The translations under genes were made by a program, and so were the position numbers. A stretch of DNA of 64,000 bases from DASTSN01 sp035760665 (GTDB taxonomy: Bacteria; Bacteroidota; Bacteroidia; Chitinophagales; Chitinophagaceae). Every line of letters begins with the position of its first letter. The first letter of the stretch is position 1. The notes below the pieces were generated by a model. That model worked only from the letters and a program-made list of their open reading frames with translations, was not told the DNA's origin and made no database searches. The DNA is taken from the NCBI GenBank assembly GCA_035760665.1, contig DASTSN010000038.1, forward strand, positions 1-64,000. The letters are read 5' to 3'. Of this stretch, positions 1 to 8,322 are shown piece after piece.

Positions 1-1
1 T

Positions 2-904
2 ATTTTCCTGGTATTATATTTTGTAAATGACCTGCTGCTGATTGGTCTCTTCTACCTGAACGCCTATGTGTTAATGCCCGCTTTGCTGGGCGTAAAGAAA
101 TACTGGCGGTATTTTATTGGTCTTGTGGTATTTTTTGCCGGGTATAATTTTGTGGACTGGATAATTTTTAAGTTACTGATAGCCGGCCATCCGTTTGATT
201 TTCGTAATTCACTGCTTTTTTCTGTTTTTCCTTACATTTTTATTTTGGCCTGCAGCATTACGTACCGGCTGGTGCGGGAGAAGTCCCGTGCCGACAGAAT
301 GCTTAAGGAAAAGGAAAATGAAAACCTCAAGACGGAGCTTTCACTGCTGCGATCGCAGGTCAGTCCGCATTTTATGTTTAATGTTCTCAACAACATGGTG
401 GCGCTGGCCAGGAAACAATCGGACCAGTTGGAGCCCTCGCTGATCAAACTTTCTTCGCTGATGCGGTATATGATTTATGAAGCCGATGAAGAAAAAGTGC
501 CGCTTGAAAAAGAGATTGAATACCTGCAAAGCTATATTGATCTGCAAAAGCAACGATTTGGAAAGAATGTGCTGTTTAATGTAGCATTTGATAATATTGA
601 CGGGCGTTACGAGATTGAACCGATGTTGCTGATCCCATTTGTGGAGAATGCCATAAAGCACGGTACAGGATTTATTGAGCAAGCCCAAATTGACATTGAG
701 TTAAAAGCCGCCAATCATATTTTGCAGTTCCTGGTGCGCAATAAATACAATGAGGCGACCGAAGAAGTAAAGGATAAAACATCCGGTATCGGCCTGGCGA
801 ATGTGAAACGAAGACTGAAACTCCTGTACGGGAAAAATCATACGTTGCTGATCTCGAAAAAAGAGAATTGGTTCACCGCTTCTTTACAATTAAACCTTCA
901 CTGA
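2..904 (+). CDS. LytS/YehU-type sensor histidine kinase, 5' end cut by window
   Basis: Membrane histidine kinase of the His_kinase (LytS) family, partner of the LytTR regulator that follows. The frame is open to the first base, with hydrophobic codons before the first GTG (68) and ATG (74), so the true start lies outside the window. Visible are hydrophobic membrane helices over roughly the first 90 residues, a short coiled linker, the H-box SQVSPHFMFNVLNNM, the N-box PFVENAIKHG and the G-box GIGLANVKRRL. These are the signatures of the family that phosphorylates LytTR-type partners. The stop codon overlaps the start of the next gene (TGATG), indicating translational coupling. The signal sensed cannot be deduced. 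Confidence 0.93.
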   Translation: MFLVLYFVNDLLLIGLFYLNAYVLMPALLGVKKYWRYFIGLVVFFAGYNFVDWIIFKLLIAGHPFDFRNSLLFSVFPYIFILACSITYRLVREKSRADRMLKEKENENLKTELSLLRSQVSPHFMFNVLNNMVALARKQSDQLEPSLIKLSSLMRYMIYEADEEKVPLEKEIEYLQSYIDLQKQRFGKNVLFNVAFDNIDGRYEIEPMLLIPFVENAIKHGTGFIEQAQIDIELKAANHILQFLVRNKYNEATEEVKDKTSGIGLANVKRRLKLLYGKNHTLLISKKENWFTASLQLNLH

Positions 905-1617
905 TGCTACGATGTATTGCTGTTGATGACGAACCCCTGGCGCTGGAGCTGCTGGAAGACAATATCAGCAAAGTACCTTTTTTGCAGCTGGTGGCTACCT
1001 GCAGCAATCCAATGGAGGCCATGAAAATCTTACAGGAGCAGGCTGTGGACCTCATTTTCCTAGATATTCAAATGCCGGGATTGACAGGCTTACAGTTTAT
1101 CCAGAGTCTCACCCATAAACCTATGATCATCCTGATAACAGCGTATGAGAAATATGCGCTGGAGGGATTTAACCTGGATGTAGTGGACTACCTGGTAAAG
1201 CCGGTATCGCTTGACCGCTTCATAAAAGCCTGTAACAAAGCCAGGGAGTTGCAGCAGCTGAAACAAAAAAGCCAGGGCAGTGCTGCCGGTGAGGCAGATT
1301 ACATTTTTGTGAATGTTGATTACAGTCTATTAAAAGTTGTGCTGTCGGATATTACCTGGATTGAAGGACTGAAAGATTATATCAAAATCAATTTAAAAAG
1401 TTCTCCCCGGCCGGTCATCACCCGTATGGCTATGAAATCGGTTGAAGAGCAACTGCCCGCCTCCCGGTTTATCCGTATTCATAAATCATTTATTGTTTCA
1501 AAAGCCCAGATTACGGCGGTACGTAAAAACAGCGTTTTTATTGGCCAGATGGAATTGCCCGTTAGTGATAATTACCGGGATGCCCTGGCGGAATTAACAG
1601 GCCGGAAAAATAGCTGA
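904..1617 (+). CDS. LytTR-family DNA-binding response regulator
   Basis: Two-domain response regulator of 237 residues. The receiver domain (about 1-120) has the acidic pair D8/D9, the phospho-acceptor D54 in LIFLDIQMPG and the conserved lysine in DYLVKPVS. The C-terminal LytTR domain (about 140-235) contains IEGLKDYIKIN and FIRIHKSFIV. The ATG at 904 is chosen because it overlaps the kinase stop by one base and starts directly before the receiver strand; an upstream TTG (868) would add 12 residues that do not fit the family. It should bind promoter repeats when phosphorylated by the upstream kinase. The target genes are unknown; the secreted protein and receptor downstream are candidates only by position. 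Confidence 0.94.
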   Translation: MLRCIAVDDEPLALELLEDNISKVPFLQLVATCSNPMEAMKILQEQAVDLIFLDIQMPGLTGLQFIQSLTHKPMIILITAYEKYALEGFNLDVVDYLVKPVSLDRFIKACNKARELQQLKQKSQGSAAGEADYIFVNVDYSLLKVVLSDITWIEGLKDYIKINLKSSPRPVITRMAMKSVEEQLPASRFIRIHKSFIVSKAQITAVRKNSVFIGQMELPVSDNYRDALAELTGRKNS

Positions 1618-1737
1618 CAGAGCGGAATTCGTCGCAACTTTTTGCCGGATCATCTCTTTCCGGTGTGGGCGGTGCTGCCTTGTTGTATAGTTTTACCATT
1701 TATAAAAGACAGGTTAGGGAGGAGTCATTTACCACCT

Positions 1738-1745
1738 TAACTTTG
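1738..1745 (+). promoter_or_regulatory. Bacteroidota-type -7 box (TAACTTTG)
   Basis: The octamer matches the Bacteroidota sigma-ABfr -7 consensus TAnnTTTG, 38 bases before the ATG of the next gene. I see no clear -33 TTTG at the usual 19-21 base spacing, so this rests on one element. Confidence 0.45.
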
Positions 1746-1783
1746 ATACCAAATTTTTATTCCCTAACACTAATCAAAAAATC

Positions 1784-2494
1784 ATGAAGATTAAACATCT
1801 CTTATTACCTGTGGTGCTGCTGGCAGCCGGCAGTATGAACACCTTTGCACAAACTGCAGACGACATTATTGCCAAGCATATTGATGCCATTGGCGGCAAA
1901 GACAAAATTTCGCAGATAAAATCTTTGTATATGGAAACCTCCTCCCAGATTATGGGAAGCGATGCTCCCGGTACCACAACCATTTTGAACGGCAAAGGCT
2001 TTAAGTCGGAAGTGGAGTTCAACGGATCAAAAATGATCCAATGCATCACCGACAAGGGCGGATGGATGGTTAACCCGATGAACGGCGGCTCGGCCGAAGA
2101 AATGCCTGAAGAACAATACAACGCCGGGAAGGATCAGCTGACCATTGGTGGTGACCTGCTTGATTATGCTGCCAAAGGAAATAAAGTGGAACTGGTGGGT
2201 AAAACCAATGATGGCTACCAGCTGAAAGTGTCAGGAGCCGATAGTACTGAAACGACATACTACATTGATCCTGCTACTTACTATATTTCTAAAATGGTAA
2301 AAAAAGGTGACATGATGGGGCAGGAAGTAGAAGTGACCACTACTTTTTCCAACTACCAGAAAACAGACTATGGTTATGTAATGCCTTATACCCTTGATAT
2401 TGATTTTGGCGGTATGTTTTCATTAACCACCAATGTGAAAAAGGTAGAAGTAAACAAAGAGGTTGATCCGGCCATTTTTGAAATGCCGAAATAA
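1784..2494 (+). CDS. Secreted LolA-like outer-membrane lipoprotein-sorting-type protein
   Basis: A 236-residue exported protein with a typical signal peptide (MKIKHLLLPVVLLAAGSM, cleavage near TFAQ-T about residue 23). The body resembles the LolA/LolB-fold proteins common in Bacteroidota: an N-terminal helix with AIGGKDKI, followed by alternating beta strands (GYQLKVSG, TTYYIDPATYYISKM, TTFSNYQKTDYGYVMPYTL) and a C-terminal VDPAIFEMP motif. Family members bind lipid or lipoprotein in a half-barrel, but these secreted paralogs are functionally uncharacterised. It has its own promoter-like box and a strong intrinsic terminator, so it is probably monocistronic. Confidence 0.82.
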   Translation: MKIKHLLLPVVLLAAGSMNTFAQTADDIIAKHIDAIGGKDKISQIKSLYMETSSQIMGSDAPGTTTILNGKGFKSEVEFNGSKMIQCITDKGGWMVNPMNGGSAEEMPEEQYNAGKDQLTIGGDLLDYAAKGNKVELVGKTNDGYQLKVSGADSTETTYYIDPATYYISKMVKKGDMMGQEVEVTTTFSNYQKTDYGYVMPYTLDIDFGGMFSLTTNVKKVEVNKEVDPAIFEMPK

Positions 2495-2515
2495 TCCTGG
2501 TACCGGAATATTGTT

Positions 2516-2547
2516 AAGCGGATGAAACACTCATCCGCTTTTTTTAT
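2516..2547 (+). terminator. Rho-independent terminator
   Basis: A perfect 10-bp stem (AAGCGGATGA / TCATCCGCTT) with the 5-base loop AACAC is followed directly by a T run. It lies 22 bases after the stop codon of the LolA-like gene. Confidence 0.92.
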
Positions 2548-2652
2548 TTATTCACAAGGATGCTCCACGAAAGACTATTTTGAGCGTACGTTTTTCGTCG
2601 CAACTTTTTACCCTGTCGTCTCATTTGCAGGTATATAATTAATATACCGGGG

Positions 2653-2660
2653 TAGCTTTG
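2653..2660 (+). promoter_or_regulatory. Bacteroidota-type -7 box (TAGCTTTG)
   Basis: Matches TAnnTTTG, 20 bases before the ATG of the TonB-dependent receptor gene. A TTTG at 2623-2626 could be the -33 element, but its spacer (26 bases) is longer than the usual 19-21. Confidence 0.5.
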
Positions 2661-2679
2661 CGTCCGTAAAGCAAATAAT

Positions 2680-5328
2680 ATGAAGAAGATTTTACTGGGA
2701 ATAATAGTACTTGCGGGTTTTTTATCAGCCAAGGCGCAGATGCCGATGGCGGGTAATGGAAAAAATGCCCAGCAGGCCAATATCGGTCATGTGTATGGAA
2801 AAATTGTTGACAGCACCGGTAAGCCGGTCAGCGATGTATCTGTTATGCTGCTGCAAAATAAATATGACCCAAAGACAAAGAAAAATAAAGAAGTACTGTT
2901 AAAAGGGCTGATTACAAAAGCCAATGGTGAGTTCAGTCTTGAGGAGCTGCCCATGTTTGGAAAAATGAAGTTGAAAATTTCCGCTTCCGGCTACCAGCCG
3001 CATGAGGAAGATATTTCCTTCCAATTTAAAATGGATGGGACAGCCGCCCCGGCTGCGCCCGGCAATCAGTCGCAGCAAATGAGCAACCTCAGCAAAGCAT
3101 TAAACGCTTTTGATAAAGACCTGGGCAATATCACCCTGCAACCCGATATCAAGCAACTCCAGGGCGTTGTTGTAACAGCTTCCAAACCCTTGCTGACGAT
3201 GGATATTGATAAAAAAACATTCAATGTTGATAAGAATATCGTGACCGCCGGCGGTACCGCTGTAGATGTAATGCGCAATGTGCCCTCTGTGCAGGTGGAT
3301 ATTGATGGTAATGTAAAATTACGTAACGCAGCACCTCAGATTTATATTGATGGCCGCCCAACTACACTAACGCTCGACCAAATACCTGCCGATGCCATTG
3401 AAAGTGTTGAAGTCATTACCAACCCCTCTGCCAAATATGATGCATCGGGCGGTAATGCCGGTATCCTGAATATTGTTTTGAAGAAAAACAAAAAAATCGG
3501 CTACAACGGCAACCTGATGGCGGGTGTGGACAGGCGAGGTGGGTATAATGCCGGGGGTAACTTTAACCTGCGGCAGAATAAAATTAATTTTTCTGCCACT
3601 TTCATGAGTAACCAGATGCGGAACCGTGCCACAGGATCTACAGATCGCCTGAACTATACCGATACTTCTCAAACCAATATTTCCCAGGAGAGTGTGAGTA
3701 AAACCAAGGGTGGGTTTATGTTTGGCCGCGTTGGCCTGGATTATTTTGTCTCCAACCGCACCACCTTATCGCTGGCGGGCATTAAAGTTCACGGTAAATT
3801 TAAACCGGGTGACGTGCTGGATATTAATACACTGGCAACAATGCCTTCCGGTTCTTTTGATAGTTACAGCCAGCGTATTTCAAACGCTGAAAGAGAGTTT
3901 AATGCAAACGGGCTCCAACTGGGCATGAAGCATAATTTTCCCAAAGCAGGCGAAGAGTGGACGGCTGACCTGAACTATTTTTCCGGGCACAACCAGGGGA
4001 ATTCATTATATACTACCGATTATTATGGTAAAACCGGTAATGTTGATGGCACACAATTGCAAAAAAACATCAGCGACGGAAATAATAAATTTCTAACTGT
4101 TCAGACTGATTATGTAAAGCCCTTTTCGGAAAAAACCAAACTGGAAACGGGGCTGCGGGCACAGATCAGCACCATCAAAAACCTGAATGAAAATTATCTT
4201 CAGCAGGTTGGTGCTACCGATTTTGAAAAAATACAATCTGCCACCAGCAATTATAAAAACACCAATAATGTGTATGCTGCTTACGTTTCGGTAACAAGTC
4301 ATATTGGTAAAAATTTCGGGTATCAGTTAGGCCTGCGCGGAGAAAGTTCGGACTATAAAGGCAACCTCCTCAACGCTGGGGACAAGTATAGCAATAACTA
4401 CCCGCTGAGTTTATTCCCGTCTGTTTTCTTAAGTCAAAAATTGAAAAACGACCAGGAACTCCAATTCAGTGTGACAAGGCGAATCAACAGGCCCAACTTT
4501 TTCCAGTTGATACCGTATACTGATTACACTGACAGCCTGAATATTACAAGAGGAAACCCCGACCTGGTTCCCGAGTTTACCAATTCGGCAGAGTTTTCTT
4601 ATAGCAAAATGTTTAACCGCAGCAATACGTTTCTTGCATCGCTGTACTACAAACATACCAATCACCTGATTACCCGCTATCTTTCGGTGGATTATAATCC
4701 GCTGAGTGGTAAAAATGATTATATCAATACGTATATCAATGCCAATTCGAGTTACTCATACGGAGCAGAATTTACGTCGATCAATACGATTAAGAAATGG
4801 TGGGACATCAGCACGAATATCAATTTGTATAATTCAAAAATTAACACAGATAATATTACCGGCGCCTCGCAGGATGCCTTGTGGAGTGTGTTTGGAAAAG
4901 TGAATAACAATTTTAAACTGCCGAAAAATTATACAATCCAGCTTTCGGCCGACTACCAGAGTAAAACAAATTTACCCATTAACAACAGCCAGGGTTTCGG
5001 TCCCCCCATGGGACAAGCGCAAAGCTCATCCCAGGGGTATATCAGGCCCTTTTACGGGGTGGATATAGCCTTTAAGAAAACGTTCCTGAAGAACAATGCT
5101 GCGGCCGTCACGCTGAGCTTCAATGATATTTTTGCAACGCGTAAATCTGATCAGCATTCTGAGGGGCTCGGTTTTGTCCAGGATTTCAACAGGCTGAATA
5201 ATCCGCAGATGGTTCGCCTGAATTTCACTCTGCGGTTTGGTAAAATGGATATGTCGCTGTTTAAGCGCCAGAACCTGAAAAGCCAGGGTGAAGGAATGCA
5301 GAACGGTATGCAAGGCATGCAGCCATAG
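2680..5328 (+). CDS. TonB-dependent outer-membrane receptor (OMP_b-brl_3 type)
   Basis: An 882-residue outer-membrane protein. Order: signal peptide (1-20, ending SAKAQ); a carboxypeptidase-regulatory-like beta-sandwich (about 35-120: GKIVDSTGKPVSDVSVMLL, ANGEFSLEELP); a plug domain (about 160-265) with VMRNVPSVQVDIDGNV, IYIDGRPTTL and IESVEVITNPSAKYDASGG; then a long beta-barrel with alternating aromatic strands to the C-terminus. There is no SusD partner nearby, so it is not a canonical Sus-type glycan importer. This barrel class is widespread in Bacteroidota and its ligands are mostly unknown. The last about 20 residues are Met/Gln/Gly-rich (GEGMQNGMQGMQP), unusual for a barrel terminus, which normally ends in an aromatic residue. 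Confidence 0.93.
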   Translation: MKKILLGIIVLAGFLSAKAQMPMAGNGKNAQQANIGHVYGKIVDSTGKPVSDVSVMLLQNKYDPKTKKNKEVLLKGLITKANGEFSLEELPMFGKMKLKISASGYQPHEEDISFQFKMDGTAAPAAPGNQSQQMSNLSKALNAFDKDLGNITLQPDIKQLQGVVVTASKPLLTMDIDKKTFNVDKNIVTAGGTAVDVMRNVPSVQVDIDGNVKLRNAAPQIYIDGRPTTLTLDQIPADAIESVEVITNPSAKYDASGGNAGILNIVLKKNKKIGYNGNLMAGVDRRGGYNAGGNFNLRQNKINFSATFMSNQMRNRATGSTDRLNYTDTSQTNISQESVSKTKGGFMFGRVGLDYFVSNRTTLSLAGIKVHGKFKPGDVLDINTLATMPSGSFDSYSQRISNAEREFNANGLQLGMKHNFPKAGEEWTADLNYFSGHNQGNSLYTTDYYGKTGNVDGTQLQKNISDGNNKFLTVQTDYVKPFSEKTKLETGLRAQISTIKNLNENYLQQVGATDFEKIQSATSNYKNTNNVYAAYVSVTSHIGKNFGYQLGLRGESSDYKGNLLNAGDKYSNNYPLSLFPSVFLSQKLKNDQELQFSVTRRINRPNFFQLIPYTDYTDSLNITRGNPDLVPEFTNSAEFSYSKMFNRSNTFLASLYYKHTNHLITRYLSVDYNPLSGKNDYINTYINANSSYSYGAEFTSINTIKKWWDISTNINLYNSKINTDNITGASQDALWSVFGKVNNNFKLPKNYTIQLSADYQSKTNLPINNSQGFGPPMGQAQSSSQGYIRPFYGVDIAFKKTFLKNNAAAVTLSFNDIFATRKSDQHSEGLGFVQDFNRLNNPQMVRLNFTLRFGKMDMSLFKRQNLKSQGEGMQNGMQGMQP

Positions 5329-5404
5329 GTAAGGCCGTTCATCCTGCATAAATATTGAACTGTTAGGAAGGTTTGAAAAGTCTGTTGGCATTTACAGAAT
5401 AGCC

Positions 5405-5427
5405 GTACGGCACGGCTTGTGTCGTAC
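5405..5427. other. Hairpin between convergent genes
   Basis: GTACGGCAC and GTGTCGTAC form a 9-bp stem (one G-T pair) around the loop GGCTT, between the stop codons of the receptor (+) and the Nudix-type gene (-). No T run follows on either strand, so it is at best a weak bidirectional terminator. Confidence 0.4.
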
Positions 5428-5465
5428 AAGCGGGATGGTAATCATCGACTGTGCTTTTCAGCAAA

Positions 5466-6245
5466 TCAGAAGGCCAGAACAATCCCTTCCCGCAGGGCCT
5501 TATCGTATTGTCGTTTGTCAAAGCGATATAAATAAGGGGATCGGTGAGGCCCAATTTTTTTCTGCTCTTTCAGCTTTTTGATAATGCCGAGTGACAGCAA
5601 TTTTTTGGGAAAATTCCGGCGGTCCAGTTTTTTTTCAAGAAGGGTTTCATAGAGATCATGGATTTCCGGCAGGGTGAATTTTTCGGGCAGCAGGTTGTAG
5701 CCGATAGGGTGATGATACAGTTGCTGGCGCAGTGCCAGTAATGCGTCGGCAATGATTTTGTTGTGATCAAATACCAGATGCGGCACTGCATTCACATCCC
5801 ACCAAGCGCATTCATCCGAAAAAAAATCCGGTTGAGGTGTTACTTTCGAATATTCCGTAACCGCATAATAGCCAATGGAAACTGTTCTTTTCAGCAACCA
5901 GTGATCCGGGGTTACAGGCATCCCGATAATGGACGACAGGTGATGAATGTCTCTTTTTGAACGATCGGCGCGGCGCGGATCACCAAAGGTTTGAAATTGC
6001 TGCCAGAAGATTTCCTTTAAACCGGTCCGTTCCTGCAGGATGCGGCGGGCAGCCATTTCCAGCGGCTCTTTTAATTTAATAAATCCGCCCGGTAGCGACC
6101 AATTATTGGATCGCTTCCATTTCAGCAATAACACTTTTAACTGCCGTTCGTGGTATCCAAATAACACGCAGTCAATGGAAAGATGGGGCAGGTATTCACG
6201 GTGGCCATTTTTAAAAAAATCCAGTATTTCCTTTTGGGTTGTCAT
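5466..6245 (-). CDS. Nudix-fold transcriptional regulator (NrtR/AraR-like)
   Basis: A 259-residue protein: Nudix domain (about 20-150) and a C-terminal winged helix (about 185-250: FTLPEIHDLYETLLEKKLDR, RRNFPKKLLSLGII). The Nudix box starts at G54 and keeps G54, E60, R68, E72 and G75. The REUXEE core reads RILQER, so two of the acidic metal ligands are replaced (I69, R73). With the winged helix this points to a ligand-sensing repressor, not a hydrolase. In Bacteroidota such proteins are known as sugar-responsive regulators (AraR type) and elsewhere as NrtR for NAD metabolism. It is divergent from a GH3 glycosidase gene, which favours a sugar effector (inference). Confidence 0.88.
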   Translation of the reverse strand: MTTQKEILDFFKNGHREYLPHLSIDCVLFGYHERQLKVLLLKWKRSNNWSLPGGFIKLKEPLEMAARRILQERTGLKEIFWQQFQTFGDPRRADRSKRDIHHLSSIIGMPVTPDHWLLKRTVSIGYYAVTEYSKVTPQPDFFSDECAWWDVNAVPHLVFDHNKIIADALLALRQQLYHHPIGYNLLPEKFTLPEIHDLYETLLEKKLDRRNFPKKLLSLGIIKKLKEQKKIGPHRSPYLYRFDKRQYDKALREGIVLAF

Positions 6246-6279
6246 GTGTCAAAAAAATCCTGTATCCAAAATAAATTAA

Positions 6280-6310
6280 TTGTTCTGAACAGGAAAATCT
6301 TTTATCTTCA
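6280..6310 (+). promoter_or_regulatory. Possible promoter of the GH3 operon
   Basis: In the 118-base divergent region a TTG (6280-6282) and TATCTTCA (6303-6310) are 20 bases apart, the usual -33/-7 spacing for Bacteroidota. The -7 box is imperfect. An operator for the Nudix-fold regulator would be expected in the same region, but I cannot define it. Confidence 0.35.
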
Positions 6311-6363
6311 ATGCGTATAATTTACGGAATAATAAATTGTTTGCTTAACCATAAAAACGTTTT

Positions 6364-8271
6364 ATGCCTGCCAGACGTCTCCCGCTTTTTATTATTACAG
6401 CCACCATGGCCGGATTGGGATTCCTGTCGTGGAAAAAACCACTTGGTGCTGAACATGTAACAGCTCTTCCGCCTTTTCAGTGGCGCGACCTCAATAAGAA
6501 CGGTAAACTGGATGTGTATGAAGACAGCCGCCAGCCTGTGGAAGCCCGCGTGAATGATCTGTTGCGGCAGATGACACTGGAAGAAAAAGCCGGTGAAATG
6601 TTTATCAATGGCGCCCGCGTGAACGACGATGGCAGTATTGAAGACAAACCGGCTAAGGGTATGTTTGCCTTTGCACCCAACGCCCTGAGGTTGATGAAAG
6701 AAAAGAAGATGAATCATTTTAACCTGTGGGCGGTTCCCTCTATGCCAGCGCTGGCAAAGTGGTATAATGCCATGCAGCGTTACGCAAGCGATTCTACCCG
6801 GCTGGGTATTCCAATTACGATCGCCTCTGATCCAAGAAATCATTTCAGTAACCAGATTTTTGCCATGTCGGCTAACACATTTACACAGTGGTGCGAACCG
6901 CTGGGACTGGCGGCCATCGGTGATGAAGCAGTTACGAAACAGTTTGCCGATATTTCCCGGCAGGAATACCTGGCAGTGGGCATCCGCGAAGCACTGCATC
7001 CGCAAGTGGACCTGGCCACGGAACCGCGCTGGCCCCGTATCAGTGGTACTTTTGGAGAAGATGCCCAGTTGGCAGCCAGGATGGCGAAAGCTTATATCCA
7101 GGGTTACCAGGGTGAAAAACTGGGTCCGAACAGCGTGGCCACGATGACCAAGCATTTCAGTGGAGGTGGGCCGCAAAAAGAAGGATTGGATCCGCATTTC
7201 CCCTTTCAGAAAGGGCAGGTATATCCCGGTCATAATTTCAATTATCATTTAATTCCGTTTGAAGCGGCGTTTGCTGCTCACACGGCTGCTATTATGCCGT
7301 ATTACGGTGTGCCAATGGGCCAAACCAGTGAGGATGTAGGTTTTTCATTTAATAAAGAAATCATCACCGGCCTGCTGCGGAATAAATACCACTATGATGG
7401 TGTGGTGTGCACGGACTGGGGTCTGGTAACGGATACACATATGGGAAATACAGTATGGCCGGCACGCGCCTGGGGCGTGGAAAACCTGAGTGAAAAAGAC
7501 AGGGTAAAAAAAATTATTGATGCGGGTGTTGACCAGTTTGGCGGCGAAAACTGCCCGGAGTATGTGATTCAGCTGGTAAAAGAAGGGAAAATTTCCGAAG
7601 CAAGAATTGACCTAAGTGTAAAAAGACTGCTGCGGCAGAAGTTTGAACTGGGCTTATTTGATAACCCGTTTGTGGATGAATCAAAAGTCAACGACGTGTT
7701 TACCAACCAGGCCTTTAAGCAGGCTGCCGAAGCTTCACAACGTCGTGCTATGACGCTGCTGAAAAACGACAACCGGATATTGCCGTTGCAACCCGGAAAA
7801 CTGAAGATATATGTAAGAAATATCGATCCGAACATAGCGGCCCAGTATGGAACTGTGGTAGAAAAACCTGAAGAGGCCGATATCGCAATCCTCCGGCTCA
7901 ACACTGCTTTTTATCCGGTGGAATCACCCATTATGATGGCGCGCATGTTTCATCATGGCGATCTTGATTTTAAAGGAGTACAGAAGGACAGTATCCTGCA
8001 GTTGCTGAAAACTGTACCTACTATTGTTGATATTTACCTGGATCGTCCGGCTGTGATTCCGGAAATCAGCCAGCAGGCAAAAGGGTTGCTGGCCGATTTT
8101 GGCGCCAGTGATGCCGCGGTGCTGGATGTGATTTTTGGCAAGTTCAAACCGGGCGGGCATTTGCCAATAGAGCTACCCTCGTCCATGGAAGCTGTGCGCA
8201 ACCAAAAAGAAGATGTGCCGTACGATTCAAAAGACCCGTTATACAAGTTCGGATTTGGATTAAGCTATTAA
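6364..8271 (+). CDS. Glycoside hydrolase family 3 (beta-glucosidase/xylosidase-like)
   Basis: A 635-residue exported GH3 enzyme. The N-terminus has a hydrophobic segment (LPLFIITATMAGLGFLSW). An EF-hand-like loop DLNKNGKLDVYE (about 42-53) precedes the catalytic barrel, which contains NDLLRQMTLEEKAGEM, the substrate-binding KHFSGGG and the nucleophile motif GVVCTDWG with D351. The second alpha/beta domain (about 470-635) ends in KFGFGLSY, typical of GH3. Family members release terminal beta-linked sugars; the exact specificity is not visible. It is the first gene after the divergent regulator, with the esterase 51 bases downstream, suggesting joint use of an esterified plant-type oligosaccharide (inference). 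Confidence 0.94.
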   Translation: MPARRLPLFIITATMAGLGFLSWKKPLGAEHVTALPPFQWRDLNKNGKLDVYEDSRQPVEARVNDLLRQMTLEEKAGEMFINGARVNDDGSIEDKPAKGMFAFAPNALRLMKEKKMNHFNLWAVPSMPALAKWYNAMQRYASDSTRLGIPITIASDPRNHFSNQIFAMSANTFTQWCEPLGLAAIGDEAVTKQFADISRQEYLAVGIREALHPQVDLATEPRWPRISGTFGEDAQLAARMAKAYIQGYQGEKLGPNSVATMTKHFSGGGPQKEGLDPHFPFQKGQVYPGHNFNYHLIPFEAAFAAHTAAIMPYYGVPMGQTSEDVGFSFNKEIITGLLRNKYHYDGVVCTDWGLVTDTHMGNTVWPARAWGVENLSEKDRVKKIIDAGVDQFGGENCPEYVIQLVKEGKISEARIDLSVKRLLRQKFELGLFDNPFVDESKVNDVFTNQAFKQAAEASQRRAMTLLKNDNRILPLQPGKLKIYVRNIDPNIAAQYGTVVEKPEEADIAILRLNTAFYPVESPIMMARMFHHGDLDFKGVQKDSILQLLKTVPTIVDIYLDRPAVIPEISQQAKGLLADFGASDAAVLDVIFGKFKPGGHLPIELPSSMEAVRNQKEDVPYDSKDPLYKFGFGLSY

Positions 8272-8322
8272 CAAATCATTTTGCATTTCGTCCCCTGATT
8301 GTTCACCTACTTAATTCACAGC

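Noticed and set aside
6322..7248. Long minus-strand reading frame (308 codons) opposite the GH3 gene
   Set aside because: Fully antisense to a clearly recognised enzyme; composition is rich in Cys, His and Arg with no recognisable motif, typical of a shadow frame.
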